Shown here: positions 46,715-61,000 of the stretch, one piece after another
How positions within the stretch are numbered: the first letter of the stretch is position 1
How the letters are laid out: every line of letters starts with the position of its first letter
Assembly: GCA_011033025.1 (NCBI GenBank)
Contig: WFMF01000282.1
Span: forward strand, 124,001-188,000
Direction of reading: 5' to 3'
Source: Beroe forskalii
Taxonomy: Eukaryota > Ctenophora > Nuda > Beroida > Beroidae
Length of the DNA: 64,000 bases
Notes under the pieces: model-generated
What the model was told of the DNA's origin: nothing
Database searches by the model: none
Seen by the model: the letters and a program-made list of their open reading frames with translations, nothing else
Translations under genes and position numbers: made by a program

Positions 46715-46747
46715 GAGTATCTGGTAGATCTATTTTTTCTGCTACCA

Positions 46748-46940
46748 TGAAAAGATAGGAAGCAATGAGACGAGAGATATACTAATAAAGTGATAGAAGT
46801 AGATATCTAAAACAAGGCTCCACAGCTATCTATATCATTACAAGTCATCCTGGAAATATATTAGTAAATGTACTATAAATAACATCTTTATTATACTCGA
46901 AATATTCAAACTACAATATCATCAATTATTGATATTCACA
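46748..46940 (-). repeat. 5' LTR of copia copy 1
   Basis: 193 bp, differing from the other LTR at one base (caaactac against caaaatac). The primer-binding site abuts it directly on the left. Confidence 0.93.
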
Positions 46941-46945
46941 ATGAC

Positions 46946-47075
46946 GCTAATAAAATTATTGCACTCGGCTTCACCTCGTGCAATAATTTGGTATTGTCGC
47001 ACTCGGCCTGCTCCTCATGCGACAATACAAATTATTGTACTCGGCTACGCCTCGTGCAATAATTTGTATAAGCGC
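46946..47075. repeat. GCACTCGGCT...CGTGC hairpin repeat, unit 2
   Basis: Three runs of attgcactcggct-cctcgtgcaataa, each able to fold (ttgcac...gtgcaa). The copia copy 1 insertion split this element: related gcaataataagtaatattgcac sequence lies just left of 41354. Confidence 0.6.
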
Positions 47076-49081
47076 ATTCCCAGCCATGCTCTAAGCGTAT
47101 AACACATCTAACTGGTAATCATATACCACAACTTACACAGTTGAGGCATAGCCAAGACTTTGTAAGTTGAATAATGAATAAGGCATGCCAAGTTCATAAT
47201 CAAAAGTATACAATCACAGCAGACACAAGTGAAGTGGAATGAAATACATTGTAGAAAAACTACATTGCTATTACTGGTCGGGTATTGTCTGTATCACAGC
47301 TAAGATCATGGAACCAGATTACCAGAAATAGCAAGAACTGATCAACAATGTCGTATTTCATTCAACTTCATTAGTGTATCCATTTTTGTCAACAAGACCC
47401 TAATCACTAGAGTATGGAAGTGAAGACCCTTTGTCTTTCATTCGTGAATTATTATGCTTTTCCTGGGGGCAAGCCTTCTTTTTATTTTTTGGAATGGACT
47501 GCTTGGGTAACTGACTGGCCATGGGCCAAGTTTTTTTTTTTTTTTTTTTTTTTTACTGTCCATGATGGAAAAATGCGTCGCTCAAAATTTCCCAGTAGAA
47601 AAGTTAAGTTTTAGAATGAAATTGTCTCGAATTATTATTTGATATATTTCACAACTGTGGACTGTAAACAATTTCTAGGTTGATGGAATACCACAGATGT
47701 TAACAAACATGGACTTCAGCAACCAAATCAATTATGTTCGCAGCCATGCTCTCAATTGTTGGTTGATGAATATTATTGAGAATTTAACAATGCCTCCATC
47801 TGGATGGCCAGATATTTATTTCTCAAATGGCCAGATATTAATTGCTCAAATGATTCATTTATTGAAATTTATTGCTGCTCAGACTAGTCACAGCCAAACA
47901 GAAATTTAGTACAATTTTTAGTAGTTTCAAAGGTTAGTAAGAATATCATCTGTAATCAACATCATATAACATCTGTTAAAAATTGCATTAACCCATAAAA
48001 TAATCCTATCCATCCACATTACTATCCAAAATAACTCAGATATGCAATTTTGAAAATAATTATATAATACAATGCAATTCAAAATTTTTGATAATACACC
48101 ATTACACCGGTTCTGAGGAGAAACGACGGCCGCGCGCCGCGCCACGCGCGCAGAACAGGGCGCTGGTTAGGGAAAAGGAAGCATAGCTAGGCAAGCGACG
48201 AAGTGGCTTGCATGTGCAGCGCGCGCGTGGTGCTGAATTCAGAATTCTCCTTAGGGTCTGTCAATAGTTTAAAAACAGTATTTCTCGTATGTGTGCAGAC
48301 CGCGACTGCTCGATTGAAAAAGGCCTCGATAAAGACGCGCAAAAAATTATGTGCTTTTCAACGGACGCTGCCCGTCTATTTCTTCTGACTGGATTTCTTC
48401 TATGAAATGTTGCAAAATGTTGTTGATAAATGGACACCTGTGTTAGTATGTGATCAAAGGTGTGTTCTTAATGTAAACCAATAGATTGAATATTGTTAAG
48501 ATTTGTGATGGTTCGATAACATTAATTTCATCTTATCTTATCTTATCTCTACTATATTGAATCATTATAAAAAAATACGGGTCACTCTATCAGTATAATT
48601 CATGTACAAATGACCTCAAGTGAATTGCCCAAAAATATATCAAAAGCTTGTTTTAGACCAATTTTATTGGCAGTTCAATTTTTTGCACCTTTGTCCTATG
48701 CAATTATTTTTGGGAAACAAATACAGTCATCTTTGCACAGTCAAGCCATGCAGCTCTAAGTCTACTTTGATATACCATTTTTTGGATCTAACAGCCATGT
48801 AATACACATTTCTGGTACAATTAAATTGAAGAAATTGCCATTGGGACAAAAGTTTAAGTTTACTCCCAATTCCTTCTAGTTCATGCTTGAAAAGCAGAAT
48901 GGAAGTAACAAAAAACCACAGTAAGTTTTTTAAAACATAAACATCTATCATTTATTCTGAACATTTGTTTTATTCTGATTGCAATCTTTTGAGCTCTGAT
49001 TTTAGAATTTTGTTGTATTTCCAAATATATTTCGAAATCTTTTATATTATTGTATAATTAGTCTTTCATGAGTAGAATACC
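47076..49081. other. SSR3-LRR spacer of unit 2
   Basis: Aligns piecewise with 23990-28112 of unit 1 (47540-48110 with 25370-26200; 48440-49081 with 27270-28112). It holds a T20 run (47531-47552), a short CpG-rich block (48118-48240) and probably the LRR-gene promoter. No supported exon. Confidence 0.45.
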
Positions 49082-52000
49082 ATGAATTTGTACTTGGTAC
49101 CAATGTCATTACCAAAAAGATTTCCTTTTTCAGAGCCAGTCTCACTTGCCTTGATCATCCAGAAGAATATTTCTGATGACAATAGAAATAATATGTAAGT
49201 ATGTTGAATTTGATTGCTCATGGTTAGTAAAACACAAATATTGGAAAAATGGACTTCAAACCAAAACTTCCTTACATTGCAAGTTTTACTGCTAGTTTCG
49301 AGTTTACATTGAAACATTACTTCATGAATCATATACCTAAATTTCTGGAAAGAAGAAAAACCAATTGGTTTCTTACCTAACTAAGAGTGTTATAGACTCA
49401 ATTGTTAGTCCATTCTTCTTTAATAATAATAATAATTTAAACTTTTATATTATAGTGGCACATCAACTTAAACTATTGCACAGCTGTGCCACGAAAACAG
49501 ATTCAACAACAAAAGCTATGACAGTGCTTTATCAAATAACATTATATACAAATAGTCAAAAATAAAGCTAAAAACAATATTCATGCTGGAGTTTAAGCAC
49601 TGTCAGAAATTCAAAGCTTAAGTACTTAAATAGTTAAAAACAAATAGAAATTATAATAAGTTAAATATTAAATGCAGTATTAAATAAATGAGTTTAAAGG
49701 GCTGATTTGAAAGAATCAATAGAGGAACATGTTTTCAGTTCTATTGGCAAACTATTCATAATTTAGGGCAGACTTCTGGAAAGATCTTTCCCCAAAATGA
49801 GATACAACTCTAGGTTCATGCAGTGAGATAGAGTGATTAAAATCTACATATCTAAACATTGAAGTCAAATACTCTGGAGCTAGGCCATTAAGACATTTAT
49901 ATACTATGAGAAGGATTTTAAATTGTATACGAAATTGAACAGGAAGCCAATGCAGCTCTTTAAGAGTATCTCCAAGATGATCTTTCAATGTAATGATAAA
50001 TAAAAAACAGGTTCTATAATAATATAATACAGGTTCTATAATAATACAGGTTCTATAATAATATAATACATGTAATATCTTTCAGAGAAGAAGAATTGCA
50101 CAGGTTAAAGAGAATATGGCTTGATCGACTTGATATCACAACTATTGATAACCTGGAAATGCTTGGAAAAGTGACTCATCTCTATTTAGATTATAATTCA
50201 ATATCTCTCATACAGGTGTGCTCATGGATTAATCAAAAGAACTGTCAAAAGACATGCAAATTACAGTGTGTGTGCAATCCTGTAATATCTTGATTTGGTT
50301 TTTATTGAATTTTTGTTGAAATTTGCATGTTCTTTTGGCAGATCTTTTCATCAACACTAGTGCACTCATATGGATTAGTTATGTGGGTAAATTATCAAAT
50401 GTGATCCTATTTTGCATTATTGATGTATCTCCTAGTGAGGTTGTCACTATCCTTTCCATTTTGAAACCACAACAGTAAAAGCAGACATTGAAAAACAGAA
50501 ATTTGTACAATTATAGACAGAACAGATAATATGAAATTTTCATCCACTTTGTCTGCTTTTTAATGAAAAACAAAACAAACAAAAGAGACAGAGTAGACTT
50601 AACAGACATGCCCATTTTGTCTGCTATGTCTGTTTCATCATATTTGTCTGTTTCAGCATGATTTTGGCCTGGGCTGGCAACACTAGATGATATGTTTTGT
50701 ACTTGGATTCATGACCTAATCTTCTATTTTTCTTCTATTTTCAAAGTTATGTCTCCTTTATCTGTCTTGAAATTTAGTGGGCAAAATAGACATGTTTGTT
50801 TTGTCTGTGTTGTTCCAAAAACCAGTCCAGTAATAAAAAATTAGTAAAGACGGATATAAACCAAATAGGCATTGTCATTCTCCTTGCTAGTTAAGACTCA
50901 GCATCATATAATAAATTCAAGTCTAAATGGACAAATATTCTTCAGAACCTGGAAACTCTGGGAAACTCTTTGCATCACCTCAGCCTGAAAGGAAATAAAA
51001 TTGCAGAAATTGGTGATGGATTGATATGCCTTGAACAACTTACAAGCTTAGATTTGAGTGAAAACTGTTTAGGTTTGTGGATCACTTTTGATGCTTAGAA
51101 TTGATCTTGTAAACTTGATATGTACCAAACAATTAGACAGTTGAAATGATATACCTAATTGTTATTTGTACTATTTATGGGGAGCACTGAGCAGGGGGTC
51201 AAAGGTTGATTTCTTGCTCAATCAAAAGTTTTTATGTTGGTAGTTTGTGTGCACTAAAATTACTGATGAAATCATAATTTGAAAAATCCATAATAAAGAT
51301 ATTTTTGATTGTTAATAACTTACTGGTACCTGCCATTCTCCTCTATCAGAAACAATAAAAACCTGGAAATCGACCTTGGAACACCAGCTCCCTTAAGACT
51401 TGCTCAACATTTGCTTTATTGCTGATGTGCTGTTGTCAATGGCAAAATCACTTTGATAAATAATCTAATGCCAGCTTAATCAAAATCTATTTTCAGAAAA
51501 ATGTTCTGTTGAAGAGGTACCTCCGAAATTGTCCTTTTTGAACCTGTTAGACAATCCTTTAATGACATCTGAACATTTTAAGGAAGAAAGTTTGATAAAG
51601 GTAATATGTAATTTCTCTCAACTTAACAGTTCAACTTCACACTGCCATTTCTATTTGAATTCCTATTGATTGTATAAATGTGTGCCCATCAGTCAAAAGC
51701 AGCACTCCAACAGTGTTGTGCAGCTCTTACGGAAGAAAAACTTGTGTTTCCTGGCCTATAGGACCACATTTGGCTCTCCATACCAGCCTTTCTACTACCC
51801 TTTCGACAATTTGTTTCTTTGCTAATGAGCACACATACACATTGTCCTGGTTTATTCTAAATTTATCATGAAATTCTAATTAGAAATAGCTGAAACTCTT
51901 ATATTCAGGCATTACCCCATTTAAAAGTTTACAACAACTTGGTGTTACATGATGATGATGAGGAAAATGAAGAAGATAGTGAAGAGGAAGAAGAAGAAGA

Positions 52001-55000
52001 TGAAAACACAGGAGAAGAGGAAACTGAATGTCTTCAAGACATCTCTCGGAATTTGAGGGAAACAAGTAAAGCTCGGCAAATCATTGTTAGTAAGTGAAGT
52101 ATCATTTTTAAATACAATAATATTGACAACGTTTATTCTTAAATACCATATAAGGCGCCCGTAACGTTCGTCGGTCGATCGAATGGAATTAGTCGATCGA
52201 TCAACTTCATTTGATCGACTGATGTGTTTTAAATAGAAAATCTTTGACCTAGTAGGGAAGTAACTAAAAATTGCTCATTTAAACACGATTCAAGTCATTA
52301 GGGACTAGTAAAACACTTCATTCGTTCAAATGGAGTTGATCAATTGACCAATTTCATTCGATCGACCGACGAACGTTACGGGCGCCTTATAATATAAGCT
52401 TTAATAAAACGCTCATACTTTATGAATAACATTCACCTAAATTGGTAGAATTTTATCTTGATATAAGTATGCATAATAAATGATCAAATCTGCCCAATTC
52501 AGATTGATGAGGATCACAGAAATAAGATATCAACCCTTACTGTCATGAAAGCAGAGCTCAGTATGACAAAAAGTGATTCAACTACAGTGTCCAACTTTCA
52601 GGAACCTCTAAAACAGCAAGGTAGTTTAGACATACTATAATGATAATATCAAATCTACCATTACTTTAGATAAATCTGGGGCGTAGCCAGATTTCTGAAA
52701 AAAGGAGGTGGCGAGTTACATTCAAAACCTGTCGATTTTTTGCTCAAAGCCTTCATCTTAACAAAATTTTTACGTTGTCTGTTCAAAAAGGGGGAGGCAG
52801 CCGCCTGCGTCTCCTCCCCCTTCGTTACCCTCCTGAGATAAATCTTAAACCTTGGAGTCTACCATACTGTCAACAATGTTTCTTTAATTTATATTCGAAC
52901 TTTAGGCATCTCTTTATTTTAGAATTTGTCCAGCCACAAAGTTTTTGCTGCTTTTACTATGTTACTGTGACAGTTATGCTCTTTAGAGTGATCCACTAAC
53001 AGTTCTTGAACAGTTGGTTACCTTAGACTTCCCTGATTTCCTCATAACCAGTTTAAATTACTTGTCAATCCACCCACCTATAGAGTGACTCTCACCATCG
53101 AGACTAGTGGTGCCAGTGTTGAGCTAACACCAGGAGGAGTGTGTCAGCAGAGAAGTACTAGAGTACTCCTAGAGTCAACATAATATTGCTCATTATGTCC
53201 CTGTAGGTGAAATAGAAAACGCTTCATTATGATAGTTCTGGTTTTTGTTTTTAAAAAATTTTTTGGGTTTCCCCCCCTTTTCCACCCCAAAGAAAAAATG
53301 TGAATGAAAAATCATAAATTTTGATGAGTTCGGACAACATTCCATACGAGGCTACCTATATAGAAAAAGCTATTAGATGGGGTAGGAGTTAATAGTCTGG
53401 TTTTTTCCATTCCTTTTGATAATAAAAGCGAACATACATATGGGGGTTCTAAATTTGAGTATTTTGAAAATTTCGTTACAGCAGTGGTAGATGTGAAGGT
53501 TTCGGACATTCATTATACCATTTTTATTAAAAGTGGTTTGTTGTTCTCCTTTGTAGAACTCAGGCCAAGGCATTGGTTGTCAATATCTCTTGTCCTGGCA
53601 CAGGTTTTAAATTTGTCAAGATAGGCTTCTTTATCTCCAAATAAAATTCTCATACACTTTTTCTGAAGTTTGAAAAGTGTTCAATTTTATTGTTAGATAC
53701 TCCACCCCATACTGTTATACCATAGGAGAGATGGCTTTCAAAAAGTGTGTATATAGGTTTGTATGTAACTCATCTGTATGTTGTCTTTGATTAAATTTAG
53801 AATTCCAGCACTGCAGGATAGTTTTTTGAGAGTTTTGGAGATGAGAATTCCAATTTAAGTTCTCATCAATAGTCACCCTGAGAAATTTTGCTTCATTGAC
53901 TTGTTCAATTTCAATGCCATTAATATTTAGTATGCAGTTTTCACATTCGTTATTGAGTTTAGAGGGTTTGAAGTCAATGAAGCAACACTTGACATATTTA
54001 TATGAAGTTTGTTAACAAGCATGTACAGACTTACCTTATCAAGAACTTTGTTTGCTTTTTCATATGCAAGTTTTTTATTTGGTGCATTGACAAAAATATT
54101 TGTATCATCAGCAAATAGAACGAACTTTGAGTCATTACTTATGTTTGGGAGATCATTAATATAAATCAAGAACAAAAGTGGGCCCAGACAGCTGCCCTGT
54201 GGCACTCCAAAAATGACAGAAAGTTCGTCAGAAGTTTCACCAAGGACATTTACATATTGCTTTCGATTGGTGAGATAACTTTCAATAAGATCAAGTGTTT
54301 TACCACGTATGCCATAGTTTTCTAGCTTTTTGATAAGTATGCCATGGTCAATAGTGTCAAATGCCTTGCTTAAGTCGATAAAAATACCAAGGACATGATT
54401 TCCCTCTTTCATTGCCTTTTGTATATGGTCTACGGAGAAATTTAATGCATGAGATGTTGAGTGGCCCTGTCTGAACCCAAATTGGTTGTTAGTCAATATA
54501 CCATTAGAGGTGAAGAAGTCATATAGCCTTGAGTATATTATTTTCAAAATTTTACCAAATATTGGCAATGTAGATATTGGCCTATAATTCTCTAAGAGTT
54601 GTTCATCATCTTTTTTAAAGACAGGTGTGATTTTGCCAGTTTTAAGGATGGATGGGAATGTACCTTCTGCCATTAAATTGTTGAATTGTGCAGACAAGAC
54701 TGGAGCTAGAATATTGGAAAGTTTCTTAATTACTCGGATGGGAAGTCACTAGCCTTACCATTTTCTAGGTCACTTATTATTTGGCCAACTTCATGTTCAG
54801 TGCATTCACTAAGAAATATTGAGTTAGGTGTAGGAGGGGCAAGAATTGACTAAAGTTAATGGATGCATTTCTAAGTGTCTCCGTGGTTTCATCATTAAGT
54901 TTCGTTGCTAGGAGGCAAAGTATTGATTAAATTTGTTAGCTATCAGTCTACGCTGAACGACAAGGACCCCATCCACTAAGAAACAGGGCTTGATGGACTT

Positions 55001-58000
55001 CTTGCTTTTCCTCTAAGTTGATTAATGATCTCCCATGTTTTCTTGATGTCACCAGAGCATTGTGAAATTTTGTTTTTGTAATACCTGGCTTTTTGGTTTT
55101 TATTATTTTCTTAAGGTTATAACGATATTTACTAAATTTCTCATAAAGTTGTGGGTCACCAGAGGTAGAGTTGTTAGATTTTGTTCGAACCCAATCACTA
55201 TATAAGTCGTTTTTATGCTCAATGGCATCAATAATGCCATCTGTTATCCATGGGTTGTTTATTGGATTCCGTTTAGAATATTTTGGTTTTTTTAATTTAC
55301 GCGTTGTAAGTTTGCGCGCGCACTGTATTTACAGGCGAACCCGCGATTTGAAAAATTCATAACTTCGGCTAGGAACAATATTTTTTCATGGGGTAAAAAC
55401 CTACTTGTAGCTGGCGTTCTCCTCTATCAGAAACAACAAAAACCCGAAAACCGACCTCGTGAAAAGATAGGAAGCAATGAGACGAGCGATATACTAATAA
55501 AGTGATAGAAGTAGATATCTAAAACAAGGCTCCACAGCTATCTATATCATTACAAGTCATCCTGGAAATATATTAGTAAATGTACTATAAAAATAACATC
55601 TTTATTATACCTGAAATATTCAAAATACAATATCATCAATTATTGATATTCACAATCTCCCCTTCATTTCTCTTATCAAAGATTAAAAATAATATGAATC
55701 TCCAATCCAATCAAGCAATAAAAGAATTGTGACCAATTTGAGAATTTGATATCTATTTAATTCTTTTAAAAACGAAATTCAAGAATATTTATGAATATAA
55801 AAATTTCATTCCCTTAATAACGATCTTTCCTTATCTTGCCAATAAATATAAAAGATTATAAATAACAATGAATTTATTAAGAAATGATTTCCCATTGGTG
55901 TCCTTATTTTGGATTTGAGAACAAATGCCCAAGTAGGGAGTTATGGATCTTTCCATTTTCCAAACACCAGCGTAATAGGGATGATGATGCACCTGCCTTT
56001 GTTAGGCTGTCAGCAAGCTGAATATCAGTAGGAATCCACACAAAAACTGCTTCATTTTGATTATAGCGTTGCCTCAGTGATGCCATTGCAATCCTCAACC
56101 CTTTATCATCAATAGTATTTGTGGTTCTGATTGCATCATAAAGTGATTTACAATCTGTAAAGCATATTATAACCCATTTGTTCAGGTTACCACTGATTTC
56201 TTGAAGCTGTTGTGTGATTAAATCAGCTGCATCAATAGCGTCAACTAGAGACCAGCTCTCTGCTGCTAGAGTGCTCTTACAGATTTTCTTTATTTTCCGA
56301 CTTTGCCATGTTAGTGGACAACTTCTTCCAAATTTATCAACCAGAAATATAATATGCCCCCCTTGAGAGGATCCATCCAACAGATTTCCAAAAGATGCAT
56401 CACTGAAGACCGCTATACAAGCCTCACTTAATGATATCTTGGGGAACTTGACAGATAAGGGGTTTCCTTTCAAGAATTTTATAGTTTTATTCACAAGTTT
56501 TAAATCTTTCACTGTACCCAAGGAGTATGAGTTTGTGGCATGACATGTTCCATAACAGATGTCTGGTCTTGTCTGTGTAGACACCCATAAAAGCTGTCCA
56601 GCAGTGGATCTTAGCAGTTTTTTCTCACATTCATTAAGTAAACTCTTGTTACTCTTTGATCTTTCTATTTCAATAGACACTGGGATGATTTGTTCCACAT
56701 ACCCATTTTGAGATAAATTTGTTACAGCCATACTTTGCTTAATATCAAGTCCAGTGTATACGAAAGTTCCTTCCACCTCTGTACTCAGCTGGAATTTATT
56801 CTTCATTGTTCCAATTACATTGGTCAGAAACCATATTGTACCAGCAAACATAAGGTCATCCACATGAATTGCAATCAACCCTTCAATAGTCTTTTCCACT
56901 CGGCAATAGAAGAAGGATTCATCTAGTTTGGATATTTTCATACCAAGTGTTATGAGATAATTTTTTAGTGCTAAATACCATCTTCGTGGGCCATCCACCA
57001 AGCCATAGATGCATTTGAGGAGACGCCATAAATTGGTTGTTCCTGCTTCTTTAGGGGGTTTAATGTACAATTCTCTATCAATTGGCTCACCTTGTAGAAA
57101 TGCTGCTTGTACATCAATGTGTTGTATAGTCCAGTCATGAGCTTGAGTAATCATAACTACTAAACGAATGGTATCTTTGCTACACGTGGGAGAGTCAGAC
57201 CTGATACCCTTATCTCTTTCTTGGTAGCCCAGGGCAACTAGCCTAGCCTTAGGCTTCCCAGTCTTGGCACTCTTTGTAACAACCCACCTTACTCCTATCG
57301 TGGATTGTCCTTCATCCAACACTTCTTTGTACACATGATTCTTTTCAAACTTTTCTAGTTCAGTAACTTTTGCATCAACTACCTCTTGATCAAACATGTT
57401 CACACTTGTGAATAATATCTCTTCTTCTCTATCCTGAGCTAGGTCATCTTCATGCCATTCTTCAACAAATTCTGGCCAATCTATACAGTCTATGTTTTCA
57501 TGACCCTCTAACTGGATATTCAAGCAATTTTTGTATTTCCCTTTTGCCTTTCCAGCACGACTATGTATGTATGCTTTCTCCCAAGTCTCTTCTTGGCCCT
57601 GCTCAGGATATTTCATTTTGAAGATAACATGAGACTTAACTTTTGGCAGCTGACTCTTTCTCTCACCAATTTTGGCCCCTTCTCTGTTTTCTGGTTCAAC
57701 ATCATCTTGAACTGTTGGTGATTCCACTACTGCAGACCTTTCTACAGTACTCTCTTCTTCAACTTCTTTATCCATATCAAAGCTCTCCCCATATACTGGT
57801 GTACTTTCTAGTTGGCATTCTTCTGGAGCTGTGTTTCTCTTGGCATTTTCAGCACAACTTGTAGATGGGGTTTTCCTTGTAATGTGACATGGATGTACCT
57901 TTACAATCTGATATCCATGCTTCACTGTAAAACATTGTCCATCTTTGCCGATTACAACACCTGGCCCATGCCATCTATCCGAATTATTTCTCTTGTAGAG

Positions 58001-61000
58001 AACCTTGTCCCCATTGTCCAGGACAACATCTTGACAAGTACGCACTTGTGATTTGAGAGCTCGTTTAATCTTGGAACTACTTTCAGCTTTAACAAACTCC
58101 TCTCGAGCTTTCCTCATAGCACATAGGTTATCCTCTAGAGTCTTTCCTACCACTGTTTCTTCCATAGCTGGCAGCAAATCATCAATTACACTGGGGAGTG
58201 TTGGATTTCTCCCAAAGACTAGCTGGTGAGGAGAATAACCACCTGTCATTTGCAGGGTATTTTTGGCACTCAGTGCCCAAGACAGTGCAACATTCCATGA
58301 ACAGCCTGTTTCTTCCTTTGTTTTTACCATCATTCTAGTCAGCATTTGATGGTGACGCTCAACCATTCCATTACTGAATGGTGATTCTGCTGCTGATTGC
58401 TGTAGTTCCACATTGAACTGTTCACACATCTCTACATACTCTGAGTTTGCAAACTCACCTCCATTATCAGCCATAAAACGTCTTGGTGTCCCAAATAGAG
58501 CAATCCAATTAGTACAAATTGCATCAACAATTGTACCTTTCTTCTTATTTGGAACTATTTTACCAGCTGATAGTCTTGTGACACAGTCAATCAAATGCAG
58601 GAATGTCACTGTGTGTACATCTATCGTTTTCAAGTCCATAGCTACACAATCATTGAAGTCAATTCCTCTTGGTAGACCCACCACTGGCCTACTCTTTGGC
58701 CTAGCATAGCGCTGGCAAACTTCACACTCTTCACAAACTTTGTCTATTGCTTCCATGAAGTCTTTGTTTACTATCCCTGCATTCTTCATCAGAGATTTCA
58801 GTTTACTTGCTCCAGCATGCGCAAACTGTCTATGGAGCTTCAGGGCCTTCAACCCCATTTCTTTTTTTATTTTGCCCTAAATTTTCTTGATCTGTTACCT
58901 TAAGCACAATTTCTGAGCCACTCTCAGAGTCACTGGTAAGTCTCTTCTTATTGCAAATTGGGATACAGTAATGGCCTGAAGAGCATTCTACCAACTTGAC
59001 ATGGTGGCCTTTAAACTCCATTGTGTCCTTGGTAAAATCAATAATTGCTCCAACTTTTTTGAGGGATGGCTTGCTAAGAAGAAGAGGAATGTCACAATTC
59101 ACAACATTTGCGTCGATAAGGATCTTGTTCTTTCCAATCCTCCCTGGAATTTTAAGTTTCTGAGAGGAAATGACTTGTTTCCCATCCCCAAATTTGAATG
59201 GGATCGAACATTGACACCGTGAAGATTCTAACAGGTTCCTTTCATCATGTTCCAATGTTTGTATATACTCTTTTAGCCAATTTTCTCCAACAACTGTTCT
59301 TGTGCAGCCAGAATCAATAACTGCACATGATAAAGTTTCGAACACAAGAGAACTTGCTTTTGTTTCATGATCTTTTGTTTCTTCTTGAATAAACGATGTT
59401 TCTTCACAGACCAAAGTTATGTATGCTTCCACTGGTGATCCACTAGGCTCGCCCCCTGACTCACTAACCAAGTACTGAGAGTTTTGAGGACAATCACGAA
59501 TAAAATGATTCTTGTCACCACAGCCATAACAAACGTTGTTATCACTATTTTTTCTTGCCCTTGCACCTCGTCCTCTAACAACATATGGTGCTGAATTCCC
59601 TCTGGCTCTGTTACCTCGTTCATTTTTCCATGGCCCGAAAGCATAATTGGCCCCTCTCTTTCCTTTATAATAACCTTTCTGGTGGTGTGAAGTAAAATTA
59701 CACTCCTCAGGTTCTGTCTTGATGTTAAAATCACCATCTGTACTAACCAATTCATTTTTACCCCCTAGAGGCTGCTGTGAGAATATTTTCATGATTGTAT
59801 TACTCATATCATCATATGATAGACTCTTAACTGTTGCCAAAGCAAGGTCAACCTTCTCTGCAGGCATGTTTGCACTATTCAAAAGCCTATATGCTAGCAC
59901 AACCTCTGGCAAAATTATCTTGTACTTTTTTAGGTCATCGTATAGCTTCTCAAATTCAGATATATAGCCTTGCAATGACAGTCCATCAGGTCTCTGATAT
60001 TTTTCGAATTTGCAATATGCCTTATATGCTGAATGAGATGAGTCTTCTTTGTATAACTTATCTAGCCTTTCAATGATCTTTTCTAACCCATCATCTTTGG
60101 TCAGAATTTCTTTGCCTAGTGATCTCACATGATTCTTTACCTTTCCCTCTTTCAGTTCTAGCAACAATGCTGTTGCCCTACGACTCTTAGGCAATGAAGT
60201 AAATTCCTTCCATAAGTCAATGTCAAGCCTCCAGTCTTCGTAACATTGCCCCTCTTTATAAGCTGGTGGAGCCTTGTAGTTGTACCCTGAAGTTCTCTCA
60301 TGTCCACTACTTCCTGAGCTTGAATTGCTACTTTCTCGTTCTCCTGTCATGAGTATCTGGTAGATCTATTTTTTCTGCTACCATGAAAAGATAGGAAGCA
60401 ATGAGACGAGCGATATACTAATAAAGTGATAGAAGTAGATATCTAAAACAAGGCTCCACAGCTATCTATATCATTACAAGTCATCCTGGAAATATATTAG
60501 TAAATGTACTATAAAAATAACATCTTTATTATACCTGAAATATTCAAAATACAATATCATCAATTATTGATATTCACACCTCGGACCCCCCCCCCCGGCC
60601 CCCTTAACATATTTACATTTTAATGCTGCAATTTTATGACTTGCCAACTGCCAAGGTCAACCTATCAGCATACATGTTTCAGAACAGCAACATGGTGTAA
60701 ATTTCTATTAAAAGTGTAGTATGGCTCCCATTTTCACATTAAAAAAACTCCATGGGATGTCACATTTCAAAACCTAGATCTTTTTAACTTTTTTAACCTA
60801 AACTTAACCTGATCCCTAACCTTGATCATAACTTGAAAATAAAAGAATTATAAAAATTAAGAAACAAAAATCTTAGCCTTTACCCCCAAAACTGATGGAA
60901 TCTTGACCAGGCCAAATGTCCAATAAATAGGGATTGTTCACATATTACATAATCATTACAGGGTGTTTTAACATGATTGTGTTTTACTGTTTTTTATCAC

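Larger units (their letters stand above)
41354..46940 (-). mobile_element. Ty1/copia retrotransposon, copy 1, defective
   Basis: LTRs 41354-41546 and 46748-46940 (193 bp each, one difference seen) start TG and end CA. Target duplication is atgac (41349-41353 and 46941-46945). The primer-binding site tctgctacca (46738-46747) matches initiator tRNA-Met. The purine tract is the complement of atctccccttc at 41547. Order on the minus strand: gag, protease, integrase, RT, RNase H, the copia order. Broken by a LINE-derived insertion in gag (about 44768-46033), a deletion of about 775 bp between integrase and RT (junction near 43157), and small indels in integrase. Confidence 0.93.
55460..60578 (-). 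mobile_element. Ty1/copia retrotransposon, copy 2, nearly intact
   Basis: LTRs 55460-55654 and 60384-60578 (195 bp each) look identical, indicating a recent insertion. Target duplication is cctcg (55455-55459 and 60579-60583). Primer-binding site tctgctacca at 60374-60383; purine tract complement atctccccttc at 55655. Gag-protease (58830-60350) and integrase-RT-RNase H (55904-58858) are complete apart from one extra base at their border. It lies antisense inside LRR intron 6. Confidence 0.95.
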
